Source: Kitasatospora sp. NBC_01266 (GTDB lineage Bacteria > Actinomycetota > Actinomycetes > Streptomycetales > Streptomycetaceae). From it: a stretch of DNA of 64,000 bases. Each line of letters starts with the position of its first letter. Position 1 is the stretch's first letter. The stretch is taken from positions 6,820,001-6,884,000 of the forward strand of contig NZ_CP108458.1 in the NCBI RefSeq assembly GCF_036242395.1. The letters run 5' to 3'. This document shows positions 35,420 through 43,474 of the stretch, piece after piece. The notes beneath the pieces are model-generated. The model worked only from the letters and a program-made list of their open reading frames with translations, was not told the origin of the DNA and ran no database searches. Made by a program: the position numbers and the translations under genes.

Positions 35420-36298
35420 ATGACCCTCGACGACCTCCGCGTCTTCGTCGCCGCCTGCGAGAGCGGCAACCTCAGCGCCGTCGCCCGTGAACTCTCCCGC
35501 ACCCAGTCGGCGATCAGCCAGCACGTGCGGCGGCTGGAGACCGAGCTCGGGCTGGCCCTGCTGGAGCGTCGCCCGCGCGGGGTGGCGCCGACCCAGGCCG
35601 GGCAGATCCTGCACCGCGCGGCCGCCCAGGGGTTGGGCCAGCTCGATCTGGCGCTGCGCCAGCTGCACGACCTGCGCAACGGTGACCGGGGCACGGTGCG
35701 GATCACCACCGGGGCCACCACGATGCGCCACTTCATGACCGCCGCCGTCGCCCACTTCCGGCGTGAACACCCGGACGTGAACCTGGAGTTCCGCACCGAG
35801 ACGTCCAGTCGCAGCTGCTTCGACGCGCTCGCGGCCGGTGAGGCCGACCTGGCCTGGGTCACCATCGGCGCGCCCGCGCGCGGGATCGAGCAGCGGCCGG
35901 TGATCGAGCTGCCCTGGGTGCTGGCGGTGCACGCCGACGATCCGTTGGCGGGGCGGACGCTGATCGAGCCGGCCGACCTGACCACGATCCGCCCGATCCG
36001 GCTGCCGGAGAACTCTATCGCCCGGGCCCGGTTGGACGGCCAACTCGGTTATCCCCAGGGCGCCACCACCAGCGTCGCCGACTGGGACACGGCGGTGCTG
36101 CTCGCCGAACTCGGGCTCGGTCACGCGGTTGTTCCCGCACTGCCCGGTTGGCGGGCGCCGGGCCATCCGGCGCTGCGGCTGATCCCGATACCCGCGCTGC
36201 CGCCCCTGCCGGTCGGCTGGGCGGTCCGCCAGTGGGAGGCCCTGCCGCTGCCGGCCCGGGAGTTCGCCGATGCTGTCGCCGCCCACGCGGCCGGGTGA
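35420..36298 (+). CDS. LysR-family transcriptional regulator
   Basis: A 292-aa LysR regulator. The N-terminal winged helix reads MTLDDLRVFVAACESGNLSA, then VARELSRTQSAISQHVRRLE and LGLALLERRPRGVAPTQAG (residues 1-61). The effector domain has VRITTGATTMRHFMTAAVAHF and AGEADLAWVTIG. ATG 35420 has no strong ribosome site. It is divergent from the RAE-controlled locus and followed by tRNA-Cys; its target genes are not evident. Confidence 0.92.
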   Translation: MTLDDLRVFVAACESGNLSAVARELSRTQSAISQHVRRLETELGLALLERRPRGVAPTQAGQILHRAAAQGLGQLDLALRQLHDLRNGDRGTVRITTGATTMRHFMTAAVAHFRREHPDVNLEFRTETSSRSCFDALAAGEADLAWVTIGAPARGIEQRPVIELPWVLAVHADDPLAGRTLIEPADLTTIRPIRLPENSIARARLDGQLGYPQGATTSVADWDTAVLLAELGLGHAVVPALPGWRAPGHPALRLIPIPALPPLPVGWAVRQWEALPLPAREFADAVAAHAAG

Positions 36299-36447
36299 CG
36301 GCTCGGTGCTGCCCGGGCCTGGCGGGCCGAGGGCCGTCCGGGCGAACGGGGTGGACGAGGTACCGCCGAGCGGGTGAGGCGGCGCGGAGCCGATTTGGCG
36401 CGCGGCGCGGGTGGCGGCAACCATCGTTGCCGAGCAGCAAGTCGCCT

Positions 36448-36518
36448 GGTGGAGTGGCCGAGTGGCGAGGCAGCGGCCCGCAATGCCGCGTACATAGGTT
36501 CGAGTCCTATCTCCACCT
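36448..36518 (+). tRNA. tRNA-Cys(GCA), atypical anticodon loop
   Basis: A 71-nt cloverleaf: acceptor GGTGGAG/CTCCACC (36448-36454, 36511-36517), D stem GCC/GGC, anticodon stem GCGGC/GCCGC (36473-36477, 36485-36489), T arm ATAGG-TTCGAGT-CCTAT, discriminator T. The anticodon is GCA (36480-36482). It closely follows the streptomycete tRNA-Cys pattern, but loop position 33 is C instead of the near-universal T, and position 38 is T. The 3' end reads CCCA after the discriminator, so an exact CCA is not encoded. Confidence 0.85.
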
Positions 36519-36555
36519 CCCACCTTCCCTTCACTGAGCGGCTCGTGATGACGAC

Positions 36556-37788
36556 TCAGCTCCGCGCACCGCCAGGACCGGTCAACTCCCCTTCCAGCGG
36601 CGTGCGGAAGCGCGGGGTGACGCGGACCTCGCCGAGCCAGTCGGCCAGCCGTTCGGCCTCGGTAGTGATCGCCTGCTCGGCCTCCTTCGCTTCGGCCCGG
36701 CCGAGTGGGGCGAGCAGCCGCCAGACCAGCTCGCCGTCCGCGCGCTGGGCCCAGCCGCCCACCACCCGGCCGTTCCACCACACGGTCGGACCCGCGTTGC
36801 CGGACCGGTCGAAGAGCGCGGGCACCAACTCCGGCTCCAGGTACCAGTCACGGCCGCGCCACCCCATCACCGTCGGGTCCAGCGCCGGCAGCAGCGCGGC
36901 CCACGGCCCGGCGTCCGGCCCGGCGTCCGGCCCGGTGGCCGCCGCGGCGTCCGGTTCCTCGTCGCCGGGCAGCACCAGCCCCAGGCCGCCGGCCAGTTGG
37001 ACCTGAACCGCGCCGACATCGGCCAGCGCCGTACGGGTGTCGCCCAGGGTCCAGCCCGTCCACCACTTGACGTCCTCCACGGTGGCCGGACCGAAGCGGG
37101 CCAGCCAGCGGCGCACCACCTCGGCCTTGGCCTCCCGGACCGGCACGTCGGGCCACTGCGGGACCAGCGCCCACGGGTAGCTGCTGCTCACCCAGGAGCC
37201 GCGCGGCCGGCAGCGCCGGACGTGCCCGTCCGAGGCCAGCACCCGCAGCAGCCGGCTGCCCACGCTCTGCCGCGCCTCGTACGGTTTGCCCGGCGCCATC
37301 AGGATCGTCTCGCGCAACGCCGGGACGTCGGCGGCCACTTCGGCCGTGGTGGCCTCGCCGCGGGCGGCCAGCGCGGCGAGCACGGCCTGCTCGGTCTCGG
37401 CCAGCCGCGCCTCGTCCCACCCCTGCGCGCCCTCGCGCAGGCGCTTCACCAGGGTGGCCCGCTCCTTGGCCGCGATGGCCCGCGCGGTCGAGGAGCTGAC
37501 GTAGCGGGCGAACTCCTCGGTGACGGCGAAGATGGTGCGCCGCATGGAGAGCAGTTTCACCAGCGTCACCTCCTCGTACAGCGCCCGGTCGACCGCGGCG
37601 GCGGACGGCTCGGCGAGGCGGGCGCAGGCCGAGAGGTAGACGGTGGCGGCGTCAGTGGCATGCAGGCCCACCACGGCATCGGTCACCTGCTCGACGGTGG
37701 CGGCCCGCCGGGTGGGGGCCAGCAGCTGTCGTCGGGCCAGGCGGGCGCGGCGCTCTTCGTCGCTGAGCGGCGGGAGTTGGCGGGTCAT
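36556..37788 (-). CDS. Winged-helix DNA-binding domain (HTH_42) protein, AlkZ-like superfamily
   Basis: A 410-aa protein of the HTH_42 superfamily, which includes the DNA glycosylases AlkZ and AlkX (YcaQ). The three tandem winged-helix regions can be traced from RRQLLAPTRRAATVEQVTDA (about residue 19) to the C-terminal WYLEPELVPALFDRSGNAGP and VVWNGRVVGGW-like block. The segment that carries the catalytic QxQ/QxD motif in AlkZ enzymes reads VVGLHATDAATVYLSA here. The glycosylase signature is therefore altered and base-excision activity is uncertain. Ends 38 bp from the tRNA gene, convergent with it. Confidence 0.8.
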   Translation of the reverse strand: MTRQLPPLSDEERRARLARRQLLAPTRRAATVEQVTDAVVGLHATDAATVYLSACARLAEPSAAAVDRALYEEVTLVKLLSMRRTIFAVTEEFARYVSSSTARAIAAKERATLVKRLREGAQGWDEARLAETEQAVLAALAARGEATTAEVAADVPALRETILMAPGKPYEARQSVGSRLLRVLASDGHVRRCRPRGSWVSSSYPWALVPQWPDVPVREAKAEVVRRWLARFGPATVEDVKWWTGWTLGDTRTALADVGAVQVQLAGGLGLVLPGDEEPDAAAATGPDAGPDAGPWAALLPALDPTVMGWRGRDWYLEPELVPALFDRSGNAGPTVWWNGRVVGGWAQRADGELVWRLLAPLGRAEAKEAEQAITTEAERLADWLGEVRVTPRFRTPLEGELTGPGGARS

Positions 37789-37813
37789 GGCGCGAGAGTA
37801 GACCAGGACGGTG

Positions 37814-39016
37814 TCAGGCGCCGGGGTCGCGGGGGTGTCGGCCTTCGTGGCGGGCGGTGTGGTCGTGCTGCTCGTCGTGCCCGGCCTGCGGCGCCGCGCT
37901 CATCATCCGCAGCATCGCGGGTCCACCGGTGCGCAGGAACCGCACCAGCAGTGCGGCGGCCAGCAGCAGGAAGACCAGGTTCAGCCAACTGGTGTAGTCC
38001 CAACTGATGCCGGCCATCGGGATCCTGGCGTCCCGCTGGTCCGGGATCAGCCCCAGCCCGCCGAACAGCAGCTCCACCAGGTAGCCCGCCACCACCATCG
38101 CCAGGTAGCTGCTCACCAGCAGGAAGACGGCCATCCGGGTGCCGTAGTACTTCCGGTAGATGTTCAGGATCGGCAGGATCAGCAGGTCCGCGAAGATGAA
38201 CGCGATCACGCCGCCGAAGCTGATCCCGCCCTGCCACAGCACCACGGCCAGCGGCACGTTGCCGATCGAGCAGACGAAGGAGACCATCGCCACCAGCGGC
38301 CCGATCAGCGGCCCCCAGATCTTGCTCGCCAGCGGGTGCCCGGCGAAGAAGAAGCCGTGCCAGAAGCTGTCCGGCACCCAGGCGGCGATGGCGCCCGCGA
38401 TGAGCAGCCCGACCACCAGGTCCCGGATGATGGCGGCCCACTCCATCACGAAGACGTGCGCGGTGGCGGTGTAGCCGGTGGGGGAGAACAGGCGCCGGGC
38501 GAAGGAGCCCTGGCCCGGCGCCGACATGTCCATCGCGGCGTGCCCCTCCATCGACCCGGTCAGCCCGCGGTCCGCCTGCTCGCGGGCCGCCCGCACCAGC
38601 CGGTCGCGCAGGAAGAACCGGAAGAGCAGGGCGAGTGCCGCGATCATGATCGGACCGCCGACGAACTCCGCCGCGGTGAACTGCCAGCCCAGCAGCAGCG
38701 CCAGGATCACCCCGAGTTCGATCACCAGATTGGTGGACGCGATCTCGAAGGCCATCGCGGCGGTGAAGTCGGCACCCCTGCGGAACAGCGACCGGGCCAG
38801 CGCCACCGCCGCATAGGAGCAGGACGAGGAGGCGGCACCCAGCGCCGAGGCGACGACCAGGGTGCGTGGCCGGTGGTCGCCGAGCAGCCGAACGACGGTG
38901 GACCTGCGCACCACCGCCTGGACCACCGCGGAGAGTGCGAAACCCAGGATCAGGGCCCAGGTGATCTGCCAGGTCATCGCGCCGGTGATGGACAGGGCGT
39001 GCCGGATCGCGTCCAT
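37814..39016 (-). CDS. DUF318/ArsP-type permease with His-rich tail
   Basis: A 400-aa integral membrane permease (UPF0718/DUF318) with 8-9 helices. The conserved Cys motif lies in LGAASSSCSYAAVALARSLF (about residues 58-77), and the second half carries FVCSIGNVPLAVVLWQGGIS (about 253-272), the duplicated Cys/Asn motif of the family. The tail is His-rich (GHDEQHDHTARHEGRHPRD). Related proteins export organoarsenicals or are tied to metal stress. A CsoR-like operator 65 bp upstream suggests control by Cu(I) or a related thiophilic signal. No metallochaperone or csoR lies in the window. Confidence 0.85.
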   Translation of the reverse strand: MDAIRHALSITGAMTWQITWALILGFALSAVVQAVVRRSTVVRLLGDHRPRTLVVASALGAASSSCSYAAVALARSLFRRGADFTAAMAFEIASTNLVIELGVILALLLGWQFTAAEFVGGPIMIAALALLFRFFLRDRLVRAAREQADRGLTGSMEGHAAMDMSAPGQGSFARRLFSPTGYTATAHVFVMEWAAIIRDLVVGLLIAGAIAAWVPDSFWHGFFFAGHPLASKIWGPLIGPLVAMVSFVCSIGNVPLAVVLWQGGISFGGVIAFIFADLLILPILNIYRKYYGTRMAVFLLVSSYLAMVVAGYLVELLFGGLGLIPDQRDARIPMAGISWDYTSWLNLVFLLLAAALLVRFLRTGGPAMLRMMSAAPQAGHDEQHDHTARHEGRHPRDPGA

Positions 39017-39080
39017 GGCAGCTGGTCCGCCTTCCTCCGGGAGAGGTCCGCACGGGTGGGTCGGCTACGGCGCTCAGGAT

Positions 39081-39097
39081 ATACCCCCAGAGGGTAT
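39081..39097. promoter_or_regulatory. CsoR/RcnR-type operator
   Basis: ATACCCCCAGAGGGTAT: arms ATACCC/GGGTAT around a 5-bp centre, the form recognised by CsoR-family repressors (TACCCC...GGGGTA). It lies 65 bp upstream of the permease start and in the AT-richest stretch of that gap. Confidence 0.7.
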
Positions 39098-39126
39098 TTG
39101 CTCGGACCGTCCCGGTACGACGGCGT

Positions 39127-39166
39127 GTCGGTAGGTCGGCAGGTCGGCAGGTCGGCAGGTCGGTAT
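39127..39166. repeat. 8-bp tandem repeat, 5 units
   Basis: Five units of GTCGG[CT]A[GT] (GTCGGTAG, GTCGGCAG three times, GTCGGTAT), upstream of the permease operator and downstream of the regulator gene. Confidence 0.9.
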
Positions 39167-39255
39167 GTCGACGCGCCGTTCCGGTGCGACCGACCGCCTT
39201 CGGGGAACCCGCCTCCGCTCGCGTCCCCCTCGGGCGGCCGCCGCCGCTCACCCCG

Positions 39256-40593
39256 TCACACCGCGGCCTTCTGCGCCGCCACCACCCGCACCCGCTCCCC
39301 GAGCCGCCGCACCGCGCGGCTGCCCGGGTGGGCGGCGACGCTGCGCCGCAGCACGTCGAAGTGCTCGTCACCGCGCGCGGTGGCCAGCGTGGTGTAGTCG
39401 TCCAGGAACTCGTCCCAGGTCACGCACCCTGCTTCGACATGGCCCAACTCCCACTGACGCGCCGCCAGTACCCCGTTCGCGTGCAGCCGGCCCTGGCGCT
39501 CGCTCGCCGGGCGTACCCGGTTGGACTGCCGCATCGCCTGGATCGAGCCCGGCAGGTCGCCCAGCGCGTAGAGCACGCTGCTGACGTGGAAGTGGTACGC
39601 CGACCAGTCGTAGCCGCCGACCGCGTCGTTGCGCCCGTCGGCCTTGGACAGCGCCTCCTCGGTCTGGCCCAGCCGGGCGAAGGCCAGGCGCTGGTCGCGC
39701 ACCATGGCGGCGCCGTGCGCCTGCTGGCCGCGCAGGAACGCGGTCAGCCGGGGGCCGGCGGCCGGTGCGCACTCGGCGGCGGCATCCGCGTACTGCAGCG
39801 CGCGCGCTCCGTAGCCCAGGTTGGCCGCCTGTAACGCCATGCCGCGCAGGGTGCGGCAGTAGGTGACGTGGTCCTGGCCGTCCTGCGCCAGGGTCAGCGC
39901 CTCGGTGAAGTACTGCTGGCCCAGACCGTGCGCACGTTCGTACATCGCCATCCAGCCGGTCAGGTAGACCAGGTCGGAGGCGGCGGCGAGCATCGACTTC
40001 TTCACCTTCGGCGTGCCGTCCGCCTGCAGCCAGGGCATCACCGTGTTGGCCAGGAACGCGGCGCTCATCGGTCGGGCGTGACCGCCGCCCAACTCGTCGA
40101 GGATCGCCGCGATCCGCTCCGTCATCGCCCGGACCGTCTCCACCTCGCTCTCGCCGATCCGCACGGTGCGCCCCGCCCGCACCTCCTGGTTGGCGTTGTC
40201 CAGCCGCTGGGCCAGTTCGGTGTAGCCGGGGACCAGCATCGCGGCCGAGTAGAGCCCGGCGGTCAGCATGCTCCGGCGCGACGGGTCCATGTCACTGCGC
40301 ACCAGGTCGGCCAGATCGCCCCCCGGCGTGCTGCCGGCCGGTGCCGGGCCGAAGCCCGCTTCCTGCGAGGTGACCGGGCGGCCGAGCCGCCGGGCGAAGG
40401 CCTCCGCCACCACCGGCCGGACGGCCGGCTTGGGACGGACGCCTTTCAGCCAGTGCGAGACCGCAGAGTGATCGTATGTCAGCTCCAGACCGGCGCTGCG
40501 GCCGATCCGGTTCACCGCGCGGGCCAGCTGGTCATTGCCCCAGCGGGCCTCGGCCAGCAGGGCGGCCAGCTGTCTGTTCGGCGTGCGTGTCAT
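39256..40593 (-). CDS. HTH/TPR-type streptomycete regulator
   Basis: A 445-aa protein with an N-terminal degenerate helix-turn-helix (MTRTPNRQLAALLAEARWGN, then YDHSAVSHWLKGVRPKPAVR, residues 1-59). A long helical region with TPR-like repeats follows (LGQQYFTEALTLAQDGQDHV; ALQYADAAAEC; EEALSKADGR). This is a common streptomycete regulator class. It is divergent from an RsbW-like ATPase gene, a pairing often seen near developmental loci; no partner peptide is evident. Confidence 0.8.
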   Translation of the reverse strand: MTRTPNRQLAALLAEARWGNDQLARAVNRIGRSAGLELTYDHSAVSHWLKGVRPKPAVRPVVAEAFARRLGRPVTSQEAGFGPAPAGSTPGGDLADLVRSDMDPSRRSMLTAGLYSAAMLVPGYTELAQRLDNANQEVRAGRTVRIGESEVETVRAMTERIAAILDELGGGHARPMSAAFLANTVMPWLQADGTPKVKKSMLAAASDLVYLTGWMAMYERAHGLGQQYFTEALTLAQDGQDHVTYCRTLRGMALQAANLGYGARALQYADAAAECAPAAGPRLTAFLRGQQAHGAAMVRDQRLAFARLGQTEEALSKADGRNDAVGGYDWSAYHFHVSSVLYALGDLPGSIQAMRQSNRVRPASERQGRLHANGVLAARQWELGHVEAGCVTWDEFLDDYTTLATARGDEHFDVLRRSVAAHPGSRAVRRLGERVRVVAAQKAAV

Positions 40594-40745
40594 AGCTCCC
40601 CCTTGCTTGATTCACGTCGTTCACGGCTGAGCCCAGCATGAACCGTTCTCTTCTCGGGCGTAAGTCGGTTGACTGTGCATCAGCCGCTCGGGGACGGCGG
40701 AACCATGGTTCGGCCGCTCCCTGGATCGACGAGGAGATGCCCTAC

Positions 40746-41201
40746 ATGGAGCGCGAGTACCGTCCCCTGTCGGATGAATTCCAGGTCACCGCTGATGCCA
40801 GTGCCGTTCGGCGAGCTCGTGACCGGATCGTTGCCGTGGCCGCGGGTTGGGGGGTGCCGCTCGCCCTGGAGGCACAGGGGGACCTGCGGCTGTGCGCCAG
40901 TGAGGTGGTGACGAACGCGCTGGAGCACGGCGGCGGGGAGTGCCGGGTCACGGTGCGCTGGACCGGTCGGCAGCTCATGGTGGAAGTTGCCGACCGGTCC
41001 CGGCGTGCGCCGATGGTGCTCTGCCCGGCGGACGACCTGACCTCCGGACGCGGTCTGGCGCTGGTCCAGGCGCTGGCGGACAGCTGGGGCTGGGAGCCGA
41101 GCGAGTGGGGCAAGGTGGTCCGCTTCGCCTTCGCCGCCGCGCCGGTGCCGGCGGCGCCGGTCGGCCCTCGCTGCCCGTCGCTGGTGGTGCGCTCGGTGTG
41201 A
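40746..41201 (+). CDS. ATP-binding (HATPase_c/RsbW-like) regulator
   Basis: A 151-aa GHKL-type kinase domain of the anti-sigma-factor class. The N box reads LRLCASEVVTNALEHGGGEC (about residues 49-68), G1 is VEVADRSRRAP, and G2 is TSGRGLALVQALADSWGWE. Such proteins phosphorylate anti-anti-sigma partners or bind sigma factors; streptomycetes have many orphans. ATG 40746 with GAGGAG eight bases upstream is preferred over the ATG three codons earlier. The tail is Pro/Ala-rich. Confidence 0.85.
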   Translation: MEREYRPLSDEFQVTADASAVRRARDRIVAVAAGWGVPLALEAQGDLRLCASEVVTNALEHGGGECRVTVRWTGRQLMVEVADRSRRAPMVLCPADDLTSGRGLALVQALADSWGWEPSEWGKVVRFAFAAAPVPAAPVGPRCPSLVVRSV

Positions 41202-41219
41202 CCTACCCGGTGCCCGGCG

Positions 41220-41756
41220 TCAGTGCGGCCCCTCGGTCAGCACGGGGGTGAGCAGGGGCCGGGGCCGCGTCAGCGCCAGCGAGACCGGGTCGGTGCGCTG
41301 GCTGCGCCGGCCGTCGGGGGCCGGCCGCATGACGACATGGGCCGGGGTGACCGCGACCCCGCACGGGACGCAGATGCCGACCGGACTGATCCGGTTGCCG
41401 CACACGTCGTGGGTGAAGACGGTGATCGACGGGTGCTCGGCGGCGTGCCGCTCGCCCCAGCGGGCCAGCGCGTGCACCGGCTGCCAGAGTTCGAGGCCGG
41501 CCTCGGTCAGCAGGTACTCGTACCGCACCGGGGCGTCCTGGTAGGGCTCCTTGCGCAGCACGTCGGCCTCGACCAGGCTCCGCAGCCGCGCGGTGAGCAC
41601 CGCCCGCGGGATGTCCAGATGGGCCAGGAAGTCGTTGAACCGGCGAACCCCGTAGAAGGCGTCGCGCACGATGAGCAGGCTCCACCGCTCGCCGACCACC
41701 TCCAGGGCGCGGGCGAGCGAGCAGTCCTGCTGGGCGTAGTCCGTTCCGAGCGCCAT
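41220..41756 (-). CDS. HxlR-family regulator
   Basis: A 178-aa winged-helix HxlR protein: QQDCSLARALEVVGERWSLL (about residues 9-28), IVRDAFYGVRRFNDFLAHLD, IPRAVLTARLRSLVEADVLR, the whole classic domain. The extension beyond residue 110 has CGNRISPVGICVPCG, a Cys set that could bind metal or sense redox. It is divergent from an MFS exporter gene. The shared region holds three direct repeats that are its probable operator. ATG 41756 is preferred to an upstream in-frame start because the family begins near this point. Confidence 0.9.
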   Translation of the reverse strand: MALGTDYAQQDCSLARALEVVGERWSLLIVRDAFYGVRRFNDFLAHLDIPRAVLTARLRSLVEADVLRKEPYQDAPVRYEYLLTEAGLELWQPVHALARWGERHAAEHPSITVFTHDVCGNRISPVGICVPCGVAVTPAHVVMRPAPDGRRSQRTDPVSLALTRPRPLLTPVLTEGPH

Positions 41757-41776
41757 GGGAGCGAGTGTACTCGGTC

Positions 41777-41869
41777 GGTTCAATGAACAGACCGATGGTG
41801 TAGCTTGGGGGACGGGTCGGTTCATTCACCAGACCTACTGTGCCCGAGTGAGTTCATTCACCAGACCTA
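41777..41869. promoter_or_regulatory. Three direct repeats, probable HxlR operators
   Basis: GGTTCAATGAACAGACCGA (41777-41795), GGTTCATTCACCAGACCTA (41819-41837) and AGTTCATTCACCAGACCTA (41851-41869). Starts are 42 and 32 bp apart, close to whole helical turns. They fill the space between the HxlR and MFS genes. Confidence 0.7.
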
Positions 41870-41880
41870 GGTGGTCGCAG

Positions 41881-43422
41881 ATGTCTCCGGAGAGTCCCCG
41901 TCCGCACGTCCTGACGGACGGTCAGCCCGTGCGGGACCAGCCTGTGCGGGACCAGCCCGTGCAGGACCGGTCGGCGCAGGCCGGCCCAGGCCCGTCGGCC
42001 GCCTCGCGCGGCGCGCTTGACCCGAGTGGCCAGCGAGGCCCGCGCCCGACCCTGCTCACCGCTTGCTACGGCACCTTCCTGGTGCTGATCGCCTACACCC
42101 TGCCGACCACCACGCTGGCGCCCACCGCCGCCGCCCTGCACGCGGGTCCCGCCGCGCAGACCTGGATCCTCACCGGCGCGCTGCTCGGACTCACCGCGCT
42201 GCTGCTGATCATGGGCGGGGTCGCCGACGACCACGGCCGCAAGCGGGTGTTCGTGGCAGGCGCGCTGCTCCTCGCGGCGTCCGCCGCGCTGGCCGCGCTC
42301 GCCCCCGACACCGCCGTCTTCGTGACCGCCCGGGTGCTCCAGGGCGGCGCCTCGGCCGCGCTGCTCGCACCCAGTCTCGGCCTGCTCAGCCAGGCCTACC
42401 CGGTCGGCCCCGCCCGGGTCCGGGCGCTCGGCGGCTGGGGCGCGGCGGTCGGGCTCGGCATCGCGGTGGGCCCCGTCTACGCCGCGCTGCTGGCCGAACT
42501 CGCGGGCTGGCGTGCGGTCTACGCGCTGCTGGCGCTCCTGGCGCTGCTGCTCGCCGGGCTCGCCGTGCGCTGCCTCACCGAGTCCCGCAGCGACCGGCCG
42601 CGCCGCCTCGACCCACTGGGCGCCCTCACCCTGGCGGCCGGCACCGCCGCGCTGGTCGCCGGTCTGGCCGAGGGGCGCACCGGCTGGCTGCGCACCGTCC
42701 CGGTGGTGCTGCTCGTCCTCGGGGTGGCCGGACTGGCCGCGTTCGCGCTGGTGGAGTCCCGGGTGGCCGAGCCGATGCTGGACCTCGGGCTCTTCCGCGA
42801 CCCCGGCTTCATCGCCGCCGGGGCGGGCGCGCTCTTCACCGGTCTGTCCATCGTCGGCCTGATGAGCTGCCTGCCCACCGTGCTGGAACGCGCGCTCGGC
42901 GAGACGCCGTTGGTGGCCGGGCTGGTGCTGGCGATCTGGTCCGGCCTGTCGGTGGTCGCCGCCCTGCAGTCCCGTCGGCTGGCCGACCGGTTCACCCCGA
43001 TCACCCAGCTGGCCGCCGCCCTGCTGGCCTGCGCGCTCGGTGAGGCCGCCCTCTACGGGCTGACGCCCGACGCCGGTTGGCCCCGGCTGGTCCCCGGCCT
43101 GGCGCTGGCCGGTCTGGGCAGCGGCGTGCTCAACGCGGCCCTGGCCCGACTCGCCGTCAGCAGCGTGCCGGCCCATCGCGCGGCCATGGGCTCCGGCGCC
43201 AACAACACCGCCCGCTACCTGGGTTCGGCCCTCGGCGTCGCCCTGGCCCTGGCCCTGATCGGCTCCGCCCACTCAGCCGCCGGGCCGGCCGCCGCGACGG
43301 CCGCGGGCGCCGACCGCGCGATCGTGGTGGCGGTGGCCCTCTGCCTGCTCGGCGCGGTGATCGCCCTCTGGGTCCGCGCGGCGGCCCGGCCCGGAGGCCG
43401 GACGGCGGGCCACCGCCGGTAG
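41881..43422 (+). CDS. MFS drug-efflux transporter (DHA2-like)
   Basis: A 513-aa major facilitator with about 14 membrane helices, typical of proton-driven drug exporters. Motif A lies in GGVADDHGRKRVFVAGALLL (about residue 117), and motif C-like sequence in LGIAVGPVYAALLAELAGWR. The hydrophilic N terminus contains a short repeat (PVRDQPVRDQPVQDR). ATG 41881 with AGGTGG eight bases upstream. Probably repressed by the divergent HxlR protein. Confidence 0.9.
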   Translation: MSPESPRPHVLTDGQPVRDQPVRDQPVQDRSAQAGPGPSAASRGALDPSGQRGPRPTLLTACYGTFLVLIAYTLPTTTLAPTAAALHAGPAAQTWILTGALLGLTALLLIMGGVADDHGRKRVFVAGALLLAASAALAALAPDTAVFVTARVLQGGASAALLAPSLGLLSQAYPVGPARVRALGGWGAAVGLGIAVGPVYAALLAELAGWRAVYALLALLALLLAGLAVRCLTESRSDRPRRLDPLGALTLAAGTAALVAGLAEGRTGWLRTVPVVLLVLGVAGLAAFALVESRVAEPMLDLGLFRDPGFIAAGAGALFTGLSIVGLMSCLPTVLERALGETPLVAGLVLAIWSGLSVVAALQSRRLADRFTPITQLAAALLACALGEAALYGLTPDAGWPRLVPGLALAGLGSGVLNAALARLAVSSVPAHRAAMGSGANNTARYLGSALGVALALALIGSAHSAAGPAAATAAGADRAIVVAVALCLLGAVIALWVRAAARPGGRTAGHRR

Positions 43423-43474
43423 CGGCGGCCGCTGTCTCTCCCGGCCCGCCGGGCGGACAGCTCCCCGGTCGCGG

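Noticed and set aside
36440..36540. tRNA gene as an integration (attachment) site
   Set aside because: No integrase, no duplicated tRNA 3' end and no mobile-element genes in the flanks.
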